This document shows, piece after piece, positions 27,696 to 36,034 of a DNA stretch of 49,468 nt (its first letter is position 1; each line of letters starts with the position of its first letter). A model generated the notes under the pieces. It did no database searches, was not told the DNA's origin, and saw nothing but the letters and a program-made list of their open reading frames with translations. Made by a program: the position numbers and the translations under genes. The DNA is from Bacteroidales bacterium (lineage in GTDB: Bacteria > Bacteroidota > Bacteroidia > Bacteroidales > B18-G4): the NCBI GenBank assembly GCA_030618905.1, contig JAUXCL010000001.1, positions 1-49,468 on the forward strand, in the 5' to 3' direction.

Positions 27696-28637
27696 ATGAA
27701 TAAAATTACAGTCATAGGTGCAGGAAATGTAGGCGCCACATGTGCAAATGTTATTGCCACCAAAGATCTGGCCAGGGAAGTTGTCCTGGTGGATATTAAA
27801 GAAGGACTTGCAGAAGGAAAAGCATTGGACATATGGCAAACAAGTGCAATCAACAATTTTAATACTCATGTGATTGGGGTGACCAATGACTATCTTAAGA
27901 CAAAAGGATCGGGAATTATTGTGATCACTTCCGGACTGCCCAGGAAACCGGGTATGTCAAGAGATGATCTGATTAAAACCAATGCAGGAATCGTTAAAGA
28001 AGTTACCGAAAAGGCCATAAAATATTCGCCGGATGCCATCATTATCGTGGTATCCAATCCCCTTGACGTAATGACCTACTGTGCAATGAAAGCAGCCAAT
28101 AAAAACCCACGTAAAGTATTTGGGATGGCTGGCATCCTTGATTCAGGGAGGTATACAACATTCCTTTCAGAAGCCCTGAATGTTTCACCAAAAGATATTC
28201 ATGGTTTGCTGATGGGTGGACATGGTGATTCTATGGTTCCATTAAGAAGATATACTTCTGTGTTAGGTATTCCGGTTACTGAATTGCTTAATGCTGACGA
28301 GCTCGATAAGATTATTGAAAGGACCAGAAAAGGAGGAGGCGAATTGGTCAACCTGATGGGAACGTCTGCATGGTATGCCCCGGGAGCAGCAACTGCCCAA
28401 ATGGTTGAAGCTATTGTTGATGACCAGAAGCGAATTTTTCCACTCAGTGCTTATCTGACAGGAGAGTATGGATATAAAAATGTCTATATGGGTGTTCCTG
28501 CCAAGCTGGGTAAGGATGGTATCGAAGAGATCATTGAACTGAGTTTAAATGCGAGGGAGAAGAAGATGCTGGATCAGTCGGCAAAAGGAATTTCAGAAGT
28601 GCTTGGTGTGCTTAATAGCTTGAAATTGTTTAAATAA
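27696..28637 (+). CDS. mdh: Malate dehydrogenase (NAD)
   Basis: This 313-residue enzyme is of the LDH-like MDH type. The N-terminal nucleotide fold is ITVIGAGNVGATCANVI, with the acidic end VVLVDIKEG. The mobile-loop stretch GLPRKPGMSRDDL carries the two substrate arginines, VSNPLDVMTYC is present, and the catalytic histidine is in LLMGGHGDSMVPL. It interconverts malate and oxaloacetate in the TCA cycle. With malic enzyme upstream and fumarase downstream it makes a cluster of C4-acid enzymes, though each has its own signals. The sirtuin gene follows after 35 bases. Confidence 0.97.
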   Translation: MNKITVIGAGNVGATCANVIATKDLAREVVLVDIKEGLAEGKALDIWQTSAINNFNTHVIGVTNDYLKTKGSGIIVITSGLPRKPGMSRDDLIKTNAGIVKEVTEKAIKYSPDAIIIVVSNPLDVMTYCAMKAANKNPRKVFGMAGILDSGRYTTFLSEALNVSPKDIHGLLMGGHGDSMVPLRRYTSVLGIPVTELLNADELDKIIERTRKGGGELVNLMGTSAWYAPGAATAQMVEAIVDDQKRIFPLSAYLTGEYGYKNVYMGVPAKLGKDGIEEIIELSLNAREKKMLDQSAKGISEVLGVLNSLKLFK

Positions 28638-28672
28638 TAAATAATTATATCATATTTGAGAAGGCATGCCGG

Positions 28673-29368
28673 ATGGAAATGAAAAGAATAGTTGTTTTAA
28701 GTGGGGCGGGGATCAGTGCTGAATCGGGTGTCAGAACTTTTCGCGATAATAACGGGCTGTGGAATAATTATCGTATTGAGGAAGTGGCAAGTCCGCAAGC
28801 ATGGCTGAATAATATGGACCTGGTCCTGGAATTTTACAACCAGCGCAGGAAACAGTTGTATGAAGTGGAACCCAATCCTGCCCATTATGCACTTGTTGAC
28901 CTGGAACAGCATTTTGATGTACAGATCATTACACAGAATGTGGATGACCTGCATGAAAGGGCTGGCTCATCAAATGTCCTTCATCTGCACGGTGAACTTA
29001 AGAAAGTAAGAAGCACTGTCGACCCTGACCTGGTCTGTGAACTTGATGGTTGGGAATTGAAAAAAGGGGATCAATGTGAGAAAGGCAGTCAACTCAGACC
29101 CCACATCGTATGGTTTGGTGAAGCAGTTCCTGAGATCATTCCCGCTGCTGAGCTGTCAGTTTCTGCTGATATTTTTATAGTCATTGGAACCTCATTGCTC
29201 GTTTATCCTGCTGCAGGACTGATCCATTATGTTGCAGAAGGAGCCCCTAAATACCTGATCGATCCCAATGCCTCCGATTCATTTTCAGTATCCAATTTGA
29301 AAGTGATTAAAGAAAAAGCCGGAACAAGCGTTCCCGTGTTGGTGCAAAATCTCATTAATGCCAGATAA
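28673..29368 (+). CDS. cobB: Sir2-family NAD-dependent protein deacylase (class III-like)
   Basis: This 231-residue sirtuin has the NAD motif GAGISAESGVRTFRD, TQNVDDLHERAGS, and the catalytic His in LHLHGEL. The YNQR segment (about residue 61) fits the Tyr-x-x-Arg signature of class III sirtuins, which remove succinyl or malonyl groups. The zinc module normally has four cysteines; only two are visible between the catalytic His and the RPHIVWFGE motif, so zinc binding may be lost. I recall similar loss in other Bacteroidota sirtuins. The recX gene starts two bases after its stop, so the two are co-transcribed. Confidence 0.93.
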   Translation: MEMKRIVVLSGAGISAESGVRTFRDNNGLWNNYRIEEVASPQAWLNNMDLVLEFYNQRRKQLYEVEPNPAHYALVDLEQHFDVQIITQNVDDLHERAGSSNVLHLHGELKKVRSTVDPDLVCELDGWELKKGDQCEKGSQLRPHIVWFGEAVPEIIPAAELSVSADIFIVIGTSLLVYPAAGLIHYVAEGAPKYLIDPNASDSFSVSNLKVIKEKAGTSVPVLVQNLINAR

Positions 29369-29370
29369 CC

Positions 29371-29841
29371 ATGCCTGAACAAGAAAAAAAAGCCCATGCC
29401 TTCATCCTTTCTAAAGCACAAAACTATTGTGCATACCAGGAAAGATGCATATTTGACCTAATCAATAAATTGCGGGAATGGAAAATCAAAGATGAAGTGG
29501 CCGAGAAGATCATCAATCAACTTGTTGATGAAGATCTGATCAATGAAGAACGATATGCCAGGAATTATGCAGGCTCCAAGTTCAGGATTAAAAAATGGGG
29601 CAAAAACAAGATTATTTATGAACTGAAAAGAAAACAGGTTCCCGATCTGATCATTCAAATCGGCCTTCAGGAGATTGAAGATGAAGAATATATCAATGCC
29701 CTCAAAGGGCTTTTGTCTAAAAAAAGCTTTACCCTGGACGACAGCAATCCCATTAAGCGCAAACAAAAACTGGCAAAGTATGCCATCTCAAAAGGATATC
29801 GCTCAGGCCTTGTCTGGGACGTTTTGAACAATATCAAATGA
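29371..29841 (+). CDS. recX: Regulatory protein RecX
   Basis: This 156-residue, helix-rich basic protein has the RecX three-helix repeats: AQNYCAYQERCIFDLINKL, INQLVDEDLINEERYARNYA, then FRIKKWGKNKIIYELKRKQV and AKYAISKGYRSGLVWDVL. RecX caps or inhibits RecA filaments. No recA is nearby, which is common in Bacteroidota. Its ATG lies two bases after the sirtuin stop, so expression depends on that transcript. The next gene, prfB, has its own -7 element. Confidence 0.92.
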   Translation: MPEQEKKAHAFILSKAQNYCAYQERCIFDLINKLREWKIKDEVAEKIINQLVDEDLINEERYARNYAGSKFRIKKWGKNKIIYELKRKQVPDLIIQIGLQEIEDEEYINALKGLLSKKSFTLDDSNPIKRKQKLAKYAISKGYRSGLVWDVLNNIK

Positions 29842-29889
29842 TCGTATTTTATTGACCGGAAGATTATCTATTGACGTTGAATAAATATG

Positions 29890-29897
29890 TATATTTG
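29890..29897 (+). promoter_or_regulatory. -7 promoter element of prfB
   Basis: TATATTTG, exact to TAnnTTTG, 27 bases before the prfB ATG. No clear TTTG at -33; the nearest TTG (29871-29873) is too close. Confidence 0.5.
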
Positions 29898-29924
29898 TCC
29901 CTCCTTTAAAAATAATTTGACCTT

Positions 29925-31014
29925 ATGATTACACCGGAAGAAGTCAGGAATGCAGGGAAGAGGCTTGATGCCTTGAGGAGGTACCTTTGACATTGATGCG
30001 AAGTTAAACCGGATCAAAGAAGAAGAAGAACTGACACATGCAATGGATTTCTGGCAGGACCCCAAAAATGCCGAACAAATCCTGAAAAAAATAAAAGGGA
30101 TAAAAAACTGGACCGAGGCTTTTCAAAAAACAGCCACCAGTTATGACGATCTCAAGGTAATCCATGAATTTTTCCTGGCATCTGAGGCTTCAGAAAAAGA
30201 ACTTGATGAGCAGTATAAAATCACCATACAGCTGATTGAAAAACTTGAGTTTAAGAGAATGCTCAGTCATGAAGAAGACAAATTGGGAGCCATTCTCGAA
30301 ATCAATGCCGGTGCCGGAGGAACTGAAAGCCAGGATTGGGCAGAGATGCTGATGCGGATGTATTATCGCTGGGGTGAATTGAACGGATATAAAGTGAAAG
30401 AGCTGGATGTGAATGAAGGTGATGTAGCCGGCGTTAAAAAAGTTTCCCTGGAAATTGAAGGAGATTATGCTTTCGGTTACCTCAAAGGTGAAAACGGTGT
30501 ACACCGGCTGGTCAGGCTATCCCCCTTTGATACTGCCAACAAACGACATACCTCTTTTGCTTCCGTTTATGTATACCCTGTTGTTGATGATGATATTGAG
30601 ATACAGGTAAATTCTGCGGAGATCTCATGGGACACTTTCCGGGCCAGTGGCCCCGGAGGCCAAAATGTGAACAAGGTGGAAACGGCTGTCAGACTGAAGC
30701 ATGAACCAACCGGCATCATCATTGAATGCCAGGAGACCCGATCTCAACAGCAAAACAGGGACAAAGCCATCCGGATGCTAAAATCTCAGTTGTATGAAAT
30801 AGAACTGCGGAAGAAACAAGAAGCCAAGGCCGAGATTGAAGGCAACAAGAAAAAAATAGAATGGGGATCACAAATCAGATCCTATGTAATGCATCCTTAT
30901 AAAATGGTTAAAGATTTGCGGACCAACTTTGAAACTGGTAATGTGCAGGCTGTAATGGATGGGAACCTGGAAGGATTCATTAAGGCTTATTTGATGGAAT
31001 TTGGCGGCAACTAA
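29925..31014 (+). CDS. prfB: Peptide chain release factor 2, programmed +1 frameshift
   Basis: Translation starts at ATG 29925 and meets an in-frame TGA at 29988-29990 after 21 codons. The sequence there is AGG AGG TAC CTT TGA C, the classic RF2 frameshift site: a Shine-Dalgarno-like AGGAGG at 29976-29981, a slippery CTT, and the UGA that RF2 itself reads. Skipping T29988 continues as DIDAKLNRIKEEEE and gives a 362-residue protein (29925-29987 joined to 29989-31014). The main part has the GGQ motif (ASGPGGQNVNKVE, catalytic hydrolysis) and an AGAGGTESQDW segment. RF2 terminates at UGA and UAA, and the frameshift makes its synthesis self-regulating. An ArsC-like gene follows after 17 bases. 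Confidence 0.97.
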
Positions 31015-31031
31015 TCGAAAATCAGAATATT

Positions 31032-31376
31032 ATGTTTAAAATCTATCATAACCCAAGGTGCAGGAAGTCAAGAGCAGGACTGCAATACCTGGTGGATAAA
31101 GGGATAGAACCCGAAGTTATAGAATACTTAAAGAACCCATTAAGTGAAGCAGAACTAAAAGATATCCTTGTCAGACTGAATAAGAAGCCCCAGGACATCA
31201 TCCGTACACAGGAAGTGGTATATAAATCAGATTTCAAAGGCAAGCAATTCACCGATGATGAATGGGTCAGGATCCTTATCGAGAACCCCAGGCTTATCCA
31301 ACGACCAATCGTAGTTAAAGCTTACAAAGCTGTCATCGGGGATCCGGTGGAGGCGCTGGATGTGCTAATCACTTAA
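31032..31376 (+). CDS. ArsC-family (glutaredoxin-type) reductase
   Basis: This 114-residue protein has the thioredoxin-like ArsC fold. Cys10 lies in YHNPRCRKSRAG, the usual catalytic position, and the RPIVVKAYKAVIGDP segment near the end matches ArsC relatives. Enzymes of this family reduce arsenate using glutathione and glutaredoxin, but Bacteroidota copies lie outside arsenic operons and their substrate is uncertain. It lies in a tight group prfB-this gene-fumC with 17- and 18-base gaps, so it is probably co-transcribed. Its stop codon falls inside an octamer repeat that runs into the fumC leader. Confidence 0.88.
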   Translation: MFKIYHNPRCRKSRAGLQYLVDKGIEPEVIEYLKNPLSEAELKDILVRLNKKPQDIIRTQEVVYKSDFKGKQFTDDEWVRILIENPRLIQRPIVVKAYKAVIGDPVEALDVLIT

Positions 31377-31389
31377 TCACTTAATCACA
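31366..31389. repeat. Octanucleotide repeat at the arsC-like stop / fumC leader
   Basis: Three 8-base units: TAATCACT, TAATCACT, TAATCACA. The first contains the last codons of the arsC-like gene. Its stop lies at the boundary with the second unit, and the third ends five bases before the fumC ATG. A change in copy number would alter the fumC leader length by 8. Confidence 0.8.
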
Positions 31390-31394
31390 TAAAA

Positions 31395-32789
31395 ATGAAG
31401 TACAGAAGCGAACAAGATACAATGGGCACGGTTGAGGTGCCGGCCGATAAGTATTGGGGAGCGCAAACACAGCGTTCAAAAGAAAATTTTAAAATTGGTT
31501 CAGAGGGATCTATGCCTTTGGAGATTATCCGGGCATTTGCATACCTGAAAAAGTCGGCAGCACTTGCTAATCAAGAACTGGGAACCCTGTCGGCTGAGAA
31601 AGCAGACCTGATCGCACAGGTTTGTGATGAGATCCGGGAAGGGAAACTGGATGATAACTTTCCGCTTGTGATCTGGCAGACCGGTTCAGGAACGCAATCC
31701 AATATGAACATGAACGAAGTTATCGCCAACCGTGCTCATGTGATCAAAGGAGGTGGCCTGGAAGATGAAAAGAAGTTCATTCATCCCAATGATGACGTTA
31801 ACAAGTCACAGTCTTCAAATGATACCTTCCCCACAGCCATGCATATTGCAGCTTATAAAATGATTGTTGAAGTCACTATCCCGGGTGTCGGGCTTTTACG
31901 CGATACCCTGGCGGAGAAGGCAGACGCCTTTCAGAATGTGGTTAAAACAGGGCGAACCCATTTGATGGATGCTACACCTTTGACCCTGGGACAGGAATTT
32001 TCCGGCTATGTATCCCAACTGGATCATGGTATTAAGGCCTTGAAATGTACACTGCTGCATCTCTCTGAACTGGCACTTGGGGGAACAGCAGTAGGCACCG
32101 GCCTCAATACAGCTAAGGGTTATGATGTGCTGGTTGCCGGAAAGATTGCAGAACTCACCGGTCTTCCGTTCCAAACAGCCGACAATAAGTTTGAATCATT
32201 GTCTGCCCATGATGCCATGGTGGAAACATCCGGTGCACTGAAGACCCTTGCTGTCAGCCTGATGCATATTGCAAACAATATCCGTATGCTGGCTTCTGGT
32301 CCGCGTTGTGGCATCAGTGAAATCATGCTGCCGGCCAATGAACCAGGATCTTCCATCATGCCCGGGAAAGTTAATCCCACACAGAGTGAAGCTTTAACGA
32401 TGGTTTGTGCGCAGGTGATCGGTAATGATGTTACCATTTCCCTTGGTGGAACCCATGGGCATTTTCAATTGAATGTCTTTAAGCCTGTCATGGTTGCTAA
32501 CTTATTGGAATCTGCCCGGCTGATCGGTGATGCATGTGTTTCTTTCAATGACAATTGTGCAGTGGGCGTCGAGTCCAATCTGCCATTTGTGAAGAAAAAC
32601 CTGGAAAACTCCTTAATGCTTGTTACTGCCCTGAACCCACATATTGGTTATGAGAATGCCGCCAGGATTGCAAAGAAAGCGCATGCTGAAGGTACTACAC
32701 TTAAGGAGGCTGCCCTGGCTCTGGAACTATTGACAGATGATCAGTTCGACGAGTGGGTTGATCCATCAAAAATGATTGGTCCACGCTAA
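31395..32789 (+). CDS. fumC: Fumarate hydratase, class II
   Basis: This 464-residue enzyme has the class II length and marks: the N-terminal EVPADKYWGAQTQRS, the substrate region TGSGTQSNMNMNEVIANRA, KTGRTHLMDATPLTLGQE, and the superfamily signature GSSIMPGKVNPTQ. It is an iron-free, oxygen-stable hydratase that interconverts fumarate and malate. It follows the prfB and ArsC-like genes closely, and a strong terminator (32814-32838) ends the transcript right after it. Together with mdh and the malic enzyme gene it completes a C4-acid set. Confidence 0.96.
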   Translation: MKYRSEQDTMGTVEVPADKYWGAQTQRSKENFKIGSEGSMPLEIIRAFAYLKKSAALANQELGTLSAEKADLIAQVCDEIREGKLDDNFPLVIWQTGSGTQSNMNMNEVIANRAHVIKGGGLEDEKKFIHPNDDVNKSQSSNDTFPTAMHIAAYKMIVEVTIPGVGLLRDTLAEKADAFQNVVKTGRTHLMDATPLTLGQEFSGYVSQLDHGIKALKCTLLHLSELALGGTAVGTGLNTAKGYDVLVAGKIAELTGLPFQTADNKFESLSAHDAMVETSGALKTLAVSLMHIANNIRMLASGPRCGISEIMLPANEPGSSIMPGKVNPTQSEALTMVCAQVIGNDVTISLGGTHGHFQLNVFKPVMVANLLESARLIGDACVSFNDNCAVGVESNLPFVKKNLENSLMLVTALNPHIGYENAARIAKKAHAEGTTLKEAALALELLTDDQFDEWVDPSKMIGPR

Positions 32790-32813
32790 AGGCAAATCAA
32801 CGGTAAATAATCA

Positions 32814-32838
32814 GGGCTTTCCGGAAGCCCTTTTTTTT
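32814..32838 (+). terminator. Intrinsic terminator after fumC
   Basis: Stem GGGCTT / AAGCCC with a 5-base loop (TCCGG), followed by eight T residues (32831-32838). The hairpin overlaps the expected -33 position of the next promoter, so end of one transcript and start of the next are only a few bases apart. Confidence 0.85.
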
Positions 32839-32840
32839 CG

Positions 32841-32848
32841 TATATTTG
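32841..32848 (+). promoter_or_regulatory. -7 promoter element of the M20 gene, directly at the start codon
   Basis: TATATTTG is an exact -7 element beginning two bases after the terminator T-tract. TTTC at 32818-32821 stands 19 bases upstream in the -33 position, inside the hairpin. The ATG at 32853 is only four bases after the box, so the predicted transcription start coincides with the start codon. Confidence 0.6.
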
Positions 32849-32852
32849 AGAT

Positions 32853-34052
32853 ATGGATGCTGTCAAAGAAAAGATTAAACAACTTGCCTCGGAATATCAG
32901 CCTGATATTGTTGCCATACGCCGGGAGTTGCATGCCCATCCGGAATTATCATTTAATGAATTCTATACTGCAGAGTTTATCGCTACGATATTGAAGGACC
33001 TGGGAATTAGCTTTGAACAGGGAGTGGCCAAAACCGGGATCGTCGGAATTATTCATGGAAAAAACCCTGACAAGGGGACAATTGCACTTAGAGCAGATAT
33101 GGATGCCTTGCCGGTCCTGGAGCAAAACGATGTCGTTTATAAATCCAAAAACCTCGGGTTGATGCATGCCTGCGGACACGATGTGCATATGTCCTGTCTG
33201 CTGGGTGCTGCTAGGATACTGAACCAGATCAGGGACCAGTTTGAGGGAAGCATTAAACTCATCTTTCAGCCTTCGGAGGAAAAATATCCGGGCGGCGCAA
33301 AAATAATGATTAAAGAGGGAGTATTGCATAAACCAGATGTAAGGTCCATCCTCGGACAGCATGTTTTTCCTGAACTGGAAGTTGGCAAAATTGGGATGAG
33401 AAGTGGGAAATATATGGCCTCTACAGATGAAGTCTTCCTGACTATTAAAGGAAAGGGCGGGCATGCTGCCATACCGGATAAAGTAATAGATCCGGTCTTG
33501 ATCACTGCACATATCATCCTTGCCCTTCAGCAAATCGTGAGCAGAAAAGCAAAACCCACAATGCCAACTGTGATCTCTTTCGGTGGGATCCAGGCCAACG
33601 GTAAAACCAATATCATCCCTGATGAAGTGAAGATTGAAGGAATAATCAGGACTTTTGATGAATCATGGCGGGAAGAAATCAAACAGCGCATCAGCTCCAT
33701 GGCTAAGTCTATTGCAGAAAGTATGGGCGGTAGCTGTGATGTATTTATCGATCCGGGCTACCCATTCCTGGTTAATGATGAAGTAATGACAGAGCGGACC
33801 AGGGCTCATGCCATTGAGTACCTTGGTGAAGATCAGGTTGTAGACCTGGATATGAGAATGACAGCCGAGGACTTTGCTTATTATTCGCAGCTGGTACCAG
33901 GTTGCTTCTACCGCCTGGGCGTCAGAAATGAAGATAAAGGGATTGTCTCTAACTTGCATTCATCAACGTTTAATGTGGATGAACAATCCCTGGAACTGGG
34001 TTCCGGCTTGATGGCCTGGCTGGCCTGTAAAGAGCTTATGTATTTAGATTGA
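32853..34052 (+). CDS. M20-family amidohydrolase / peptidase
   Basis: This 399-residue metal hydrolase is of the M20D type. Marks are RRELHAHPELSFNE, the metal-binding LMHACGHDVHMS, the FQPSEEKYPGGAKIM segment with the catalytic Glu pair, an inserted dimerisation domain (about 185-300, starting GKGGHAAIP) and the last metal ligand region NLHSSTFNVD. Relatives hydrolyse N-acyl amino acids, hippurate or indole conjugates; the real substrate is not evident. No signal peptide is seen. The start methionine is well fixed by homology to such proteins, yet it directly follows the -7 element, pointing to a leaderless or nearly leaderless message. mtnA follows after 11 bases. Confidence 0.93.
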   Translation: MDAVKEKIKQLASEYQPDIVAIRRELHAHPELSFNEFYTAEFIATILKDLGISFEQGVAKTGIVGIIHGKNPDKGTIALRADMDALPVLEQNDVVYKSKNLGLMHACGHDVHMSCLLGAARILNQIRDQFEGSIKLIFQPSEEKYPGGAKIMIKEGVLHKPDVRSILGQHVFPELEVGKIGMRSGKYMASTDEVFLTIKGKGGHAAIPDKVIDPVLITAHIILALQQIVSRKAKPTMPTVISFGGIQANGKTNIIPDEVKIEGIIRTFDESWREEIKQRISSMAKSIAESMGGSCDVFIDPGYPFLVNDEVMTERTRAHAIEYLGEDQVVDLDMRMTAEDFAYYSQLVPGCFYRLGVRNEDKGIVSNLHSSTFNVDEQSLELGSGLMAWLACKELMYLD

Positions 34053-34063
34053 TATCCTGAAGG

Positions 34064-35113
34064 ATGCGCGTTAACAATATAGAATACCGTACGGTATGGA
34101 TGGAAGGTGCTACGGTTTACATGATTGATCAAAACCGCCTGCCTTTTGAATTTTCCATATTTAAAGCCGGCAATTATTCAGAGACCTGTTATTCCATAAA
34201 ATCCATGATCATCAGGGGAGCTGGTGCAATTGGCGCTGCTGCGGGATTTGCGATGGCCCAGGCCATTATGCAAGCACCCGGAAAGAATCCAAATTTTGTA
34301 GATAAAGCCAGGCAGGAAATTGAATCCACACGCCCTACTGCCAGAAACCTCTTTTATGCCACGGAAAAAGTATTCCTGGCAGGAAAGCATTCACGTGAAG
34401 CTGCCATCATCGAAGCTCAGCAAATTGCTGATCAGGATGCACAGGATTCAAGGACTATCGGAAGGCTGGGTAATGAATTGATTCAGGATGGATATTCAAT
34501 TGAAACGCACTGCAATGCAGGATGGCTGGCATTCGTGGATTATGGGACGGCGCTGTCACCCATTTATTTTGCACACAAAAGTGGTAAGAAGATCATGGTC
34601 TATGCCGATGAAACCAGGCCCAGGGGACAAGGTGCAAGATTGACCGCATGGGAATTGAAAAATGCCGGAATTCCGTTCCGGATCATTCCGGATACAGCCG
34701 GTGCATTTTTAATGTCAACAGGCAAGATTGACATGATGATAGTGGGTGCTGACCGTATAGCAGCCAATGGTGATGCTGCCAATAAAATTGGCACACTGGA
34801 AAAGGCAATTGTTGCCCATCATTTCAATATCCCATTTTACATTGCGGCCCCAACTTCAACAATCGATCTGAGCTGTAATTCAGGAAAAGAAATTATCATT
34901 GAAGAAAGGAATGCTGATGAGGTTTTGTATCAAACAGGTATGGATGAGGAAGGCAGTATCCGGAAAATCCTGGTCTCTGCTCCAGGATCTGCTGCTATAA
35001 ATCCTGCATTTGACGTGACACCTGCATCCTTGATCACTTCGATTATTACAGAAAAAGGTATCATTAGACCCAAAGGTCCGGAAATAAAGAAATTGTTTAA
35101 AACGGATACTTGA
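34064..35113 (+). CDS. mtnA: S-methyl-5-thioribose-1-phosphate isomerase
   Basis: This 349-residue enzyme belongs to the eIF2B-like family. The catalytic cysteine is at about 150 in THCNAGWLA and the acid at about 230 in GADRIAANGD. The RGAGAIGAAAGF and DETRPRGQGARLTAWEL segments line the substrate site. It isomerises methylthioribose-1-phosphate in methionine salvage. No other salvage genes (mtnB, mtnC and so on) are in the window, so the pathway must continue elsewhere, or the enzyme may act in another salvage route. It is 11 bases from the M20 gene and probably shares its transcript. Confidence 0.93.
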   Translation: MRVNNIEYRTVWMEGATVYMIDQNRLPFEFSIFKAGNYSETCYSIKSMIIRGAGAIGAAAGFAMAQAIMQAPGKNPNFVDKARQEIESTRPTARNLFYATEKVFLAGKHSREAAIIEAQQIADQDAQDSRTIGRLGNELIQDGYSIETHCNAGWLAFVDYGTALSPIYFAHKSGKKIMVYADETRPRGQGARLTAWELKNAGIPFRIIPDTAGAFLMSTGKIDMMIVGADRIAANGDAANKIGTLEKAIVAHHFNIPFYIAAPTSTIDLSCNSGKEIIIEERNADEVLYQTGMDEEGSIRKILVSAPGSAAINPAFDVTPASLITSIITEKGIIRPKGPEIKKLFKTDT

Positions 35114-35137
35114 TATATACTATAAATACCTCTGCAG

Positions 35138-36034
35138 ATGAATTTAAAAACTACAATAATCATCCTTTCCCTTTGTTTTGCTTTTAACATGGCCCGCGGA
35201 CAGGATTTGATCATTACTACCGTTGGAGACTCTGTCAAGTGCAGAATAATTGATATTGGCAAAGATTTTATCGTTTATGAGAATATGGATGAGCACAAGG
35301 TATATATTGACCGGAGGAGGGTTGCCAAAATTGATTATGATTTTTACTCTAAAAAGATTAGAGTTGCGGCACCTGGCAGGAAAGAATGGACGATCATCCG
35401 GGTCAGTTTGGATGGCGGGGCTGGATTTATGTTAGGAAAAATCGATAAAGGCCTTAATAGTGAATTGCAGGATTATTATAAAAAACTGAAATCCGGTTGG
35501 GTTATCGGACTTACAGGAGACTACTTTATCAGGGAGTACTTTGGTTTTGGGCTCAAATATAACTTGAATAAAACAAGGTACAGTGCAGATAACCTTTCAG
35601 TCAATGCCATGGATGGCAGATTGTTAACAGGAAGCTTGTCAAACAGCATTTCCATTCATTATATCGGTCCTGATTTTGCAATTCGTTACATGTTACCTGA
35701 CACCAGGTTTAATTTTTTGCTAAATTTTGGGATGGGTTATATGCATTATGGTAATAAAGAGTCCTTCAATGATTCAAACTCAGATTATTCAGAAACCTAT
35801 AAATTGACAGGAAGCAGTATAGGACTATCCGCAGGCATAAGTGCCGACTATTATATTTACCAGGATTATGCTGTGGGAATCGGCATTACATACACTTATG
35901 GTTCTTTAGGGAAAGTCGAGGTGAATAAAGGAAATGCCATTGAGGTGATCAGGTTAACGGGATTGTCGGGCAAGGACAGGGTGAACCTCTCGCATCTTGA
36001 TATTACCATTGGAATTCGATGGAGCTACTACTAG
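35138..36034 (+). CDS. Outer-membrane beta-barrel protein, unknown function (298 aa)
   Basis: A signal peptide (MNLKTTIIILSLCFAFNMARG, cut before QD) is followed by a small N-terminal domain (DLIITTVGDSVKCRIIDIGKDFIVYE). Domains like this occur in other Bacteroidota envelope proteins and read 'something undefined about signal and state'. The rest is glycine- and aromatic-rich alternating strands (FGFGLKYNLNKTRYS, DFAIRYMLPDTRFNFLLNFGMGYM, ITIGIRWSYY) ending in an aromatic residue, the usual end of an outer-membrane barrel. No specific family is recognised. Its stop overlaps the stop of the convergent repeat protein in a shared CTAG. Confidence 0.8.
   Translation: MNLKTTIIILSLCFAFNMARGQDLIITTVGDSVKCRIIDIGKDFIVYENMDEHKVYIDRRRVAKIDYDFYSKKIRVAAPGRKEWTIIRVSLDGGAGFMLGKIDKGLNSELQDYYKKLKSGWVIGLTGDYFIREYFGFGLKYNLNKTRYSADNLSVNAMDGRLLTGSLSNSISIHYIGPDFAIRYMLPDTRFNFLLNFGMGYMHYGNKESFNDSNSDYSETYKLTGSSIGLSAGISADYYIYQDYAVGIGITYTYGSLGKVEVNKGNAIEVIRLTGLSGKDRVNLSHLDITIGIRWSYY

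Noticed and set aside
29988..29990. In-frame TGA that would make prfB a pseudogene
   Set aside because: The AGGAGG, CTT and TGA arrangement is the conserved RF2 frameshift site, and the downstream frame is intact.
31032..31376. Arsenic resistance operon
   Set aside because: No arsB, acr3 or arsR lies nearby; the ArsC-like gene is in a housekeeping group.
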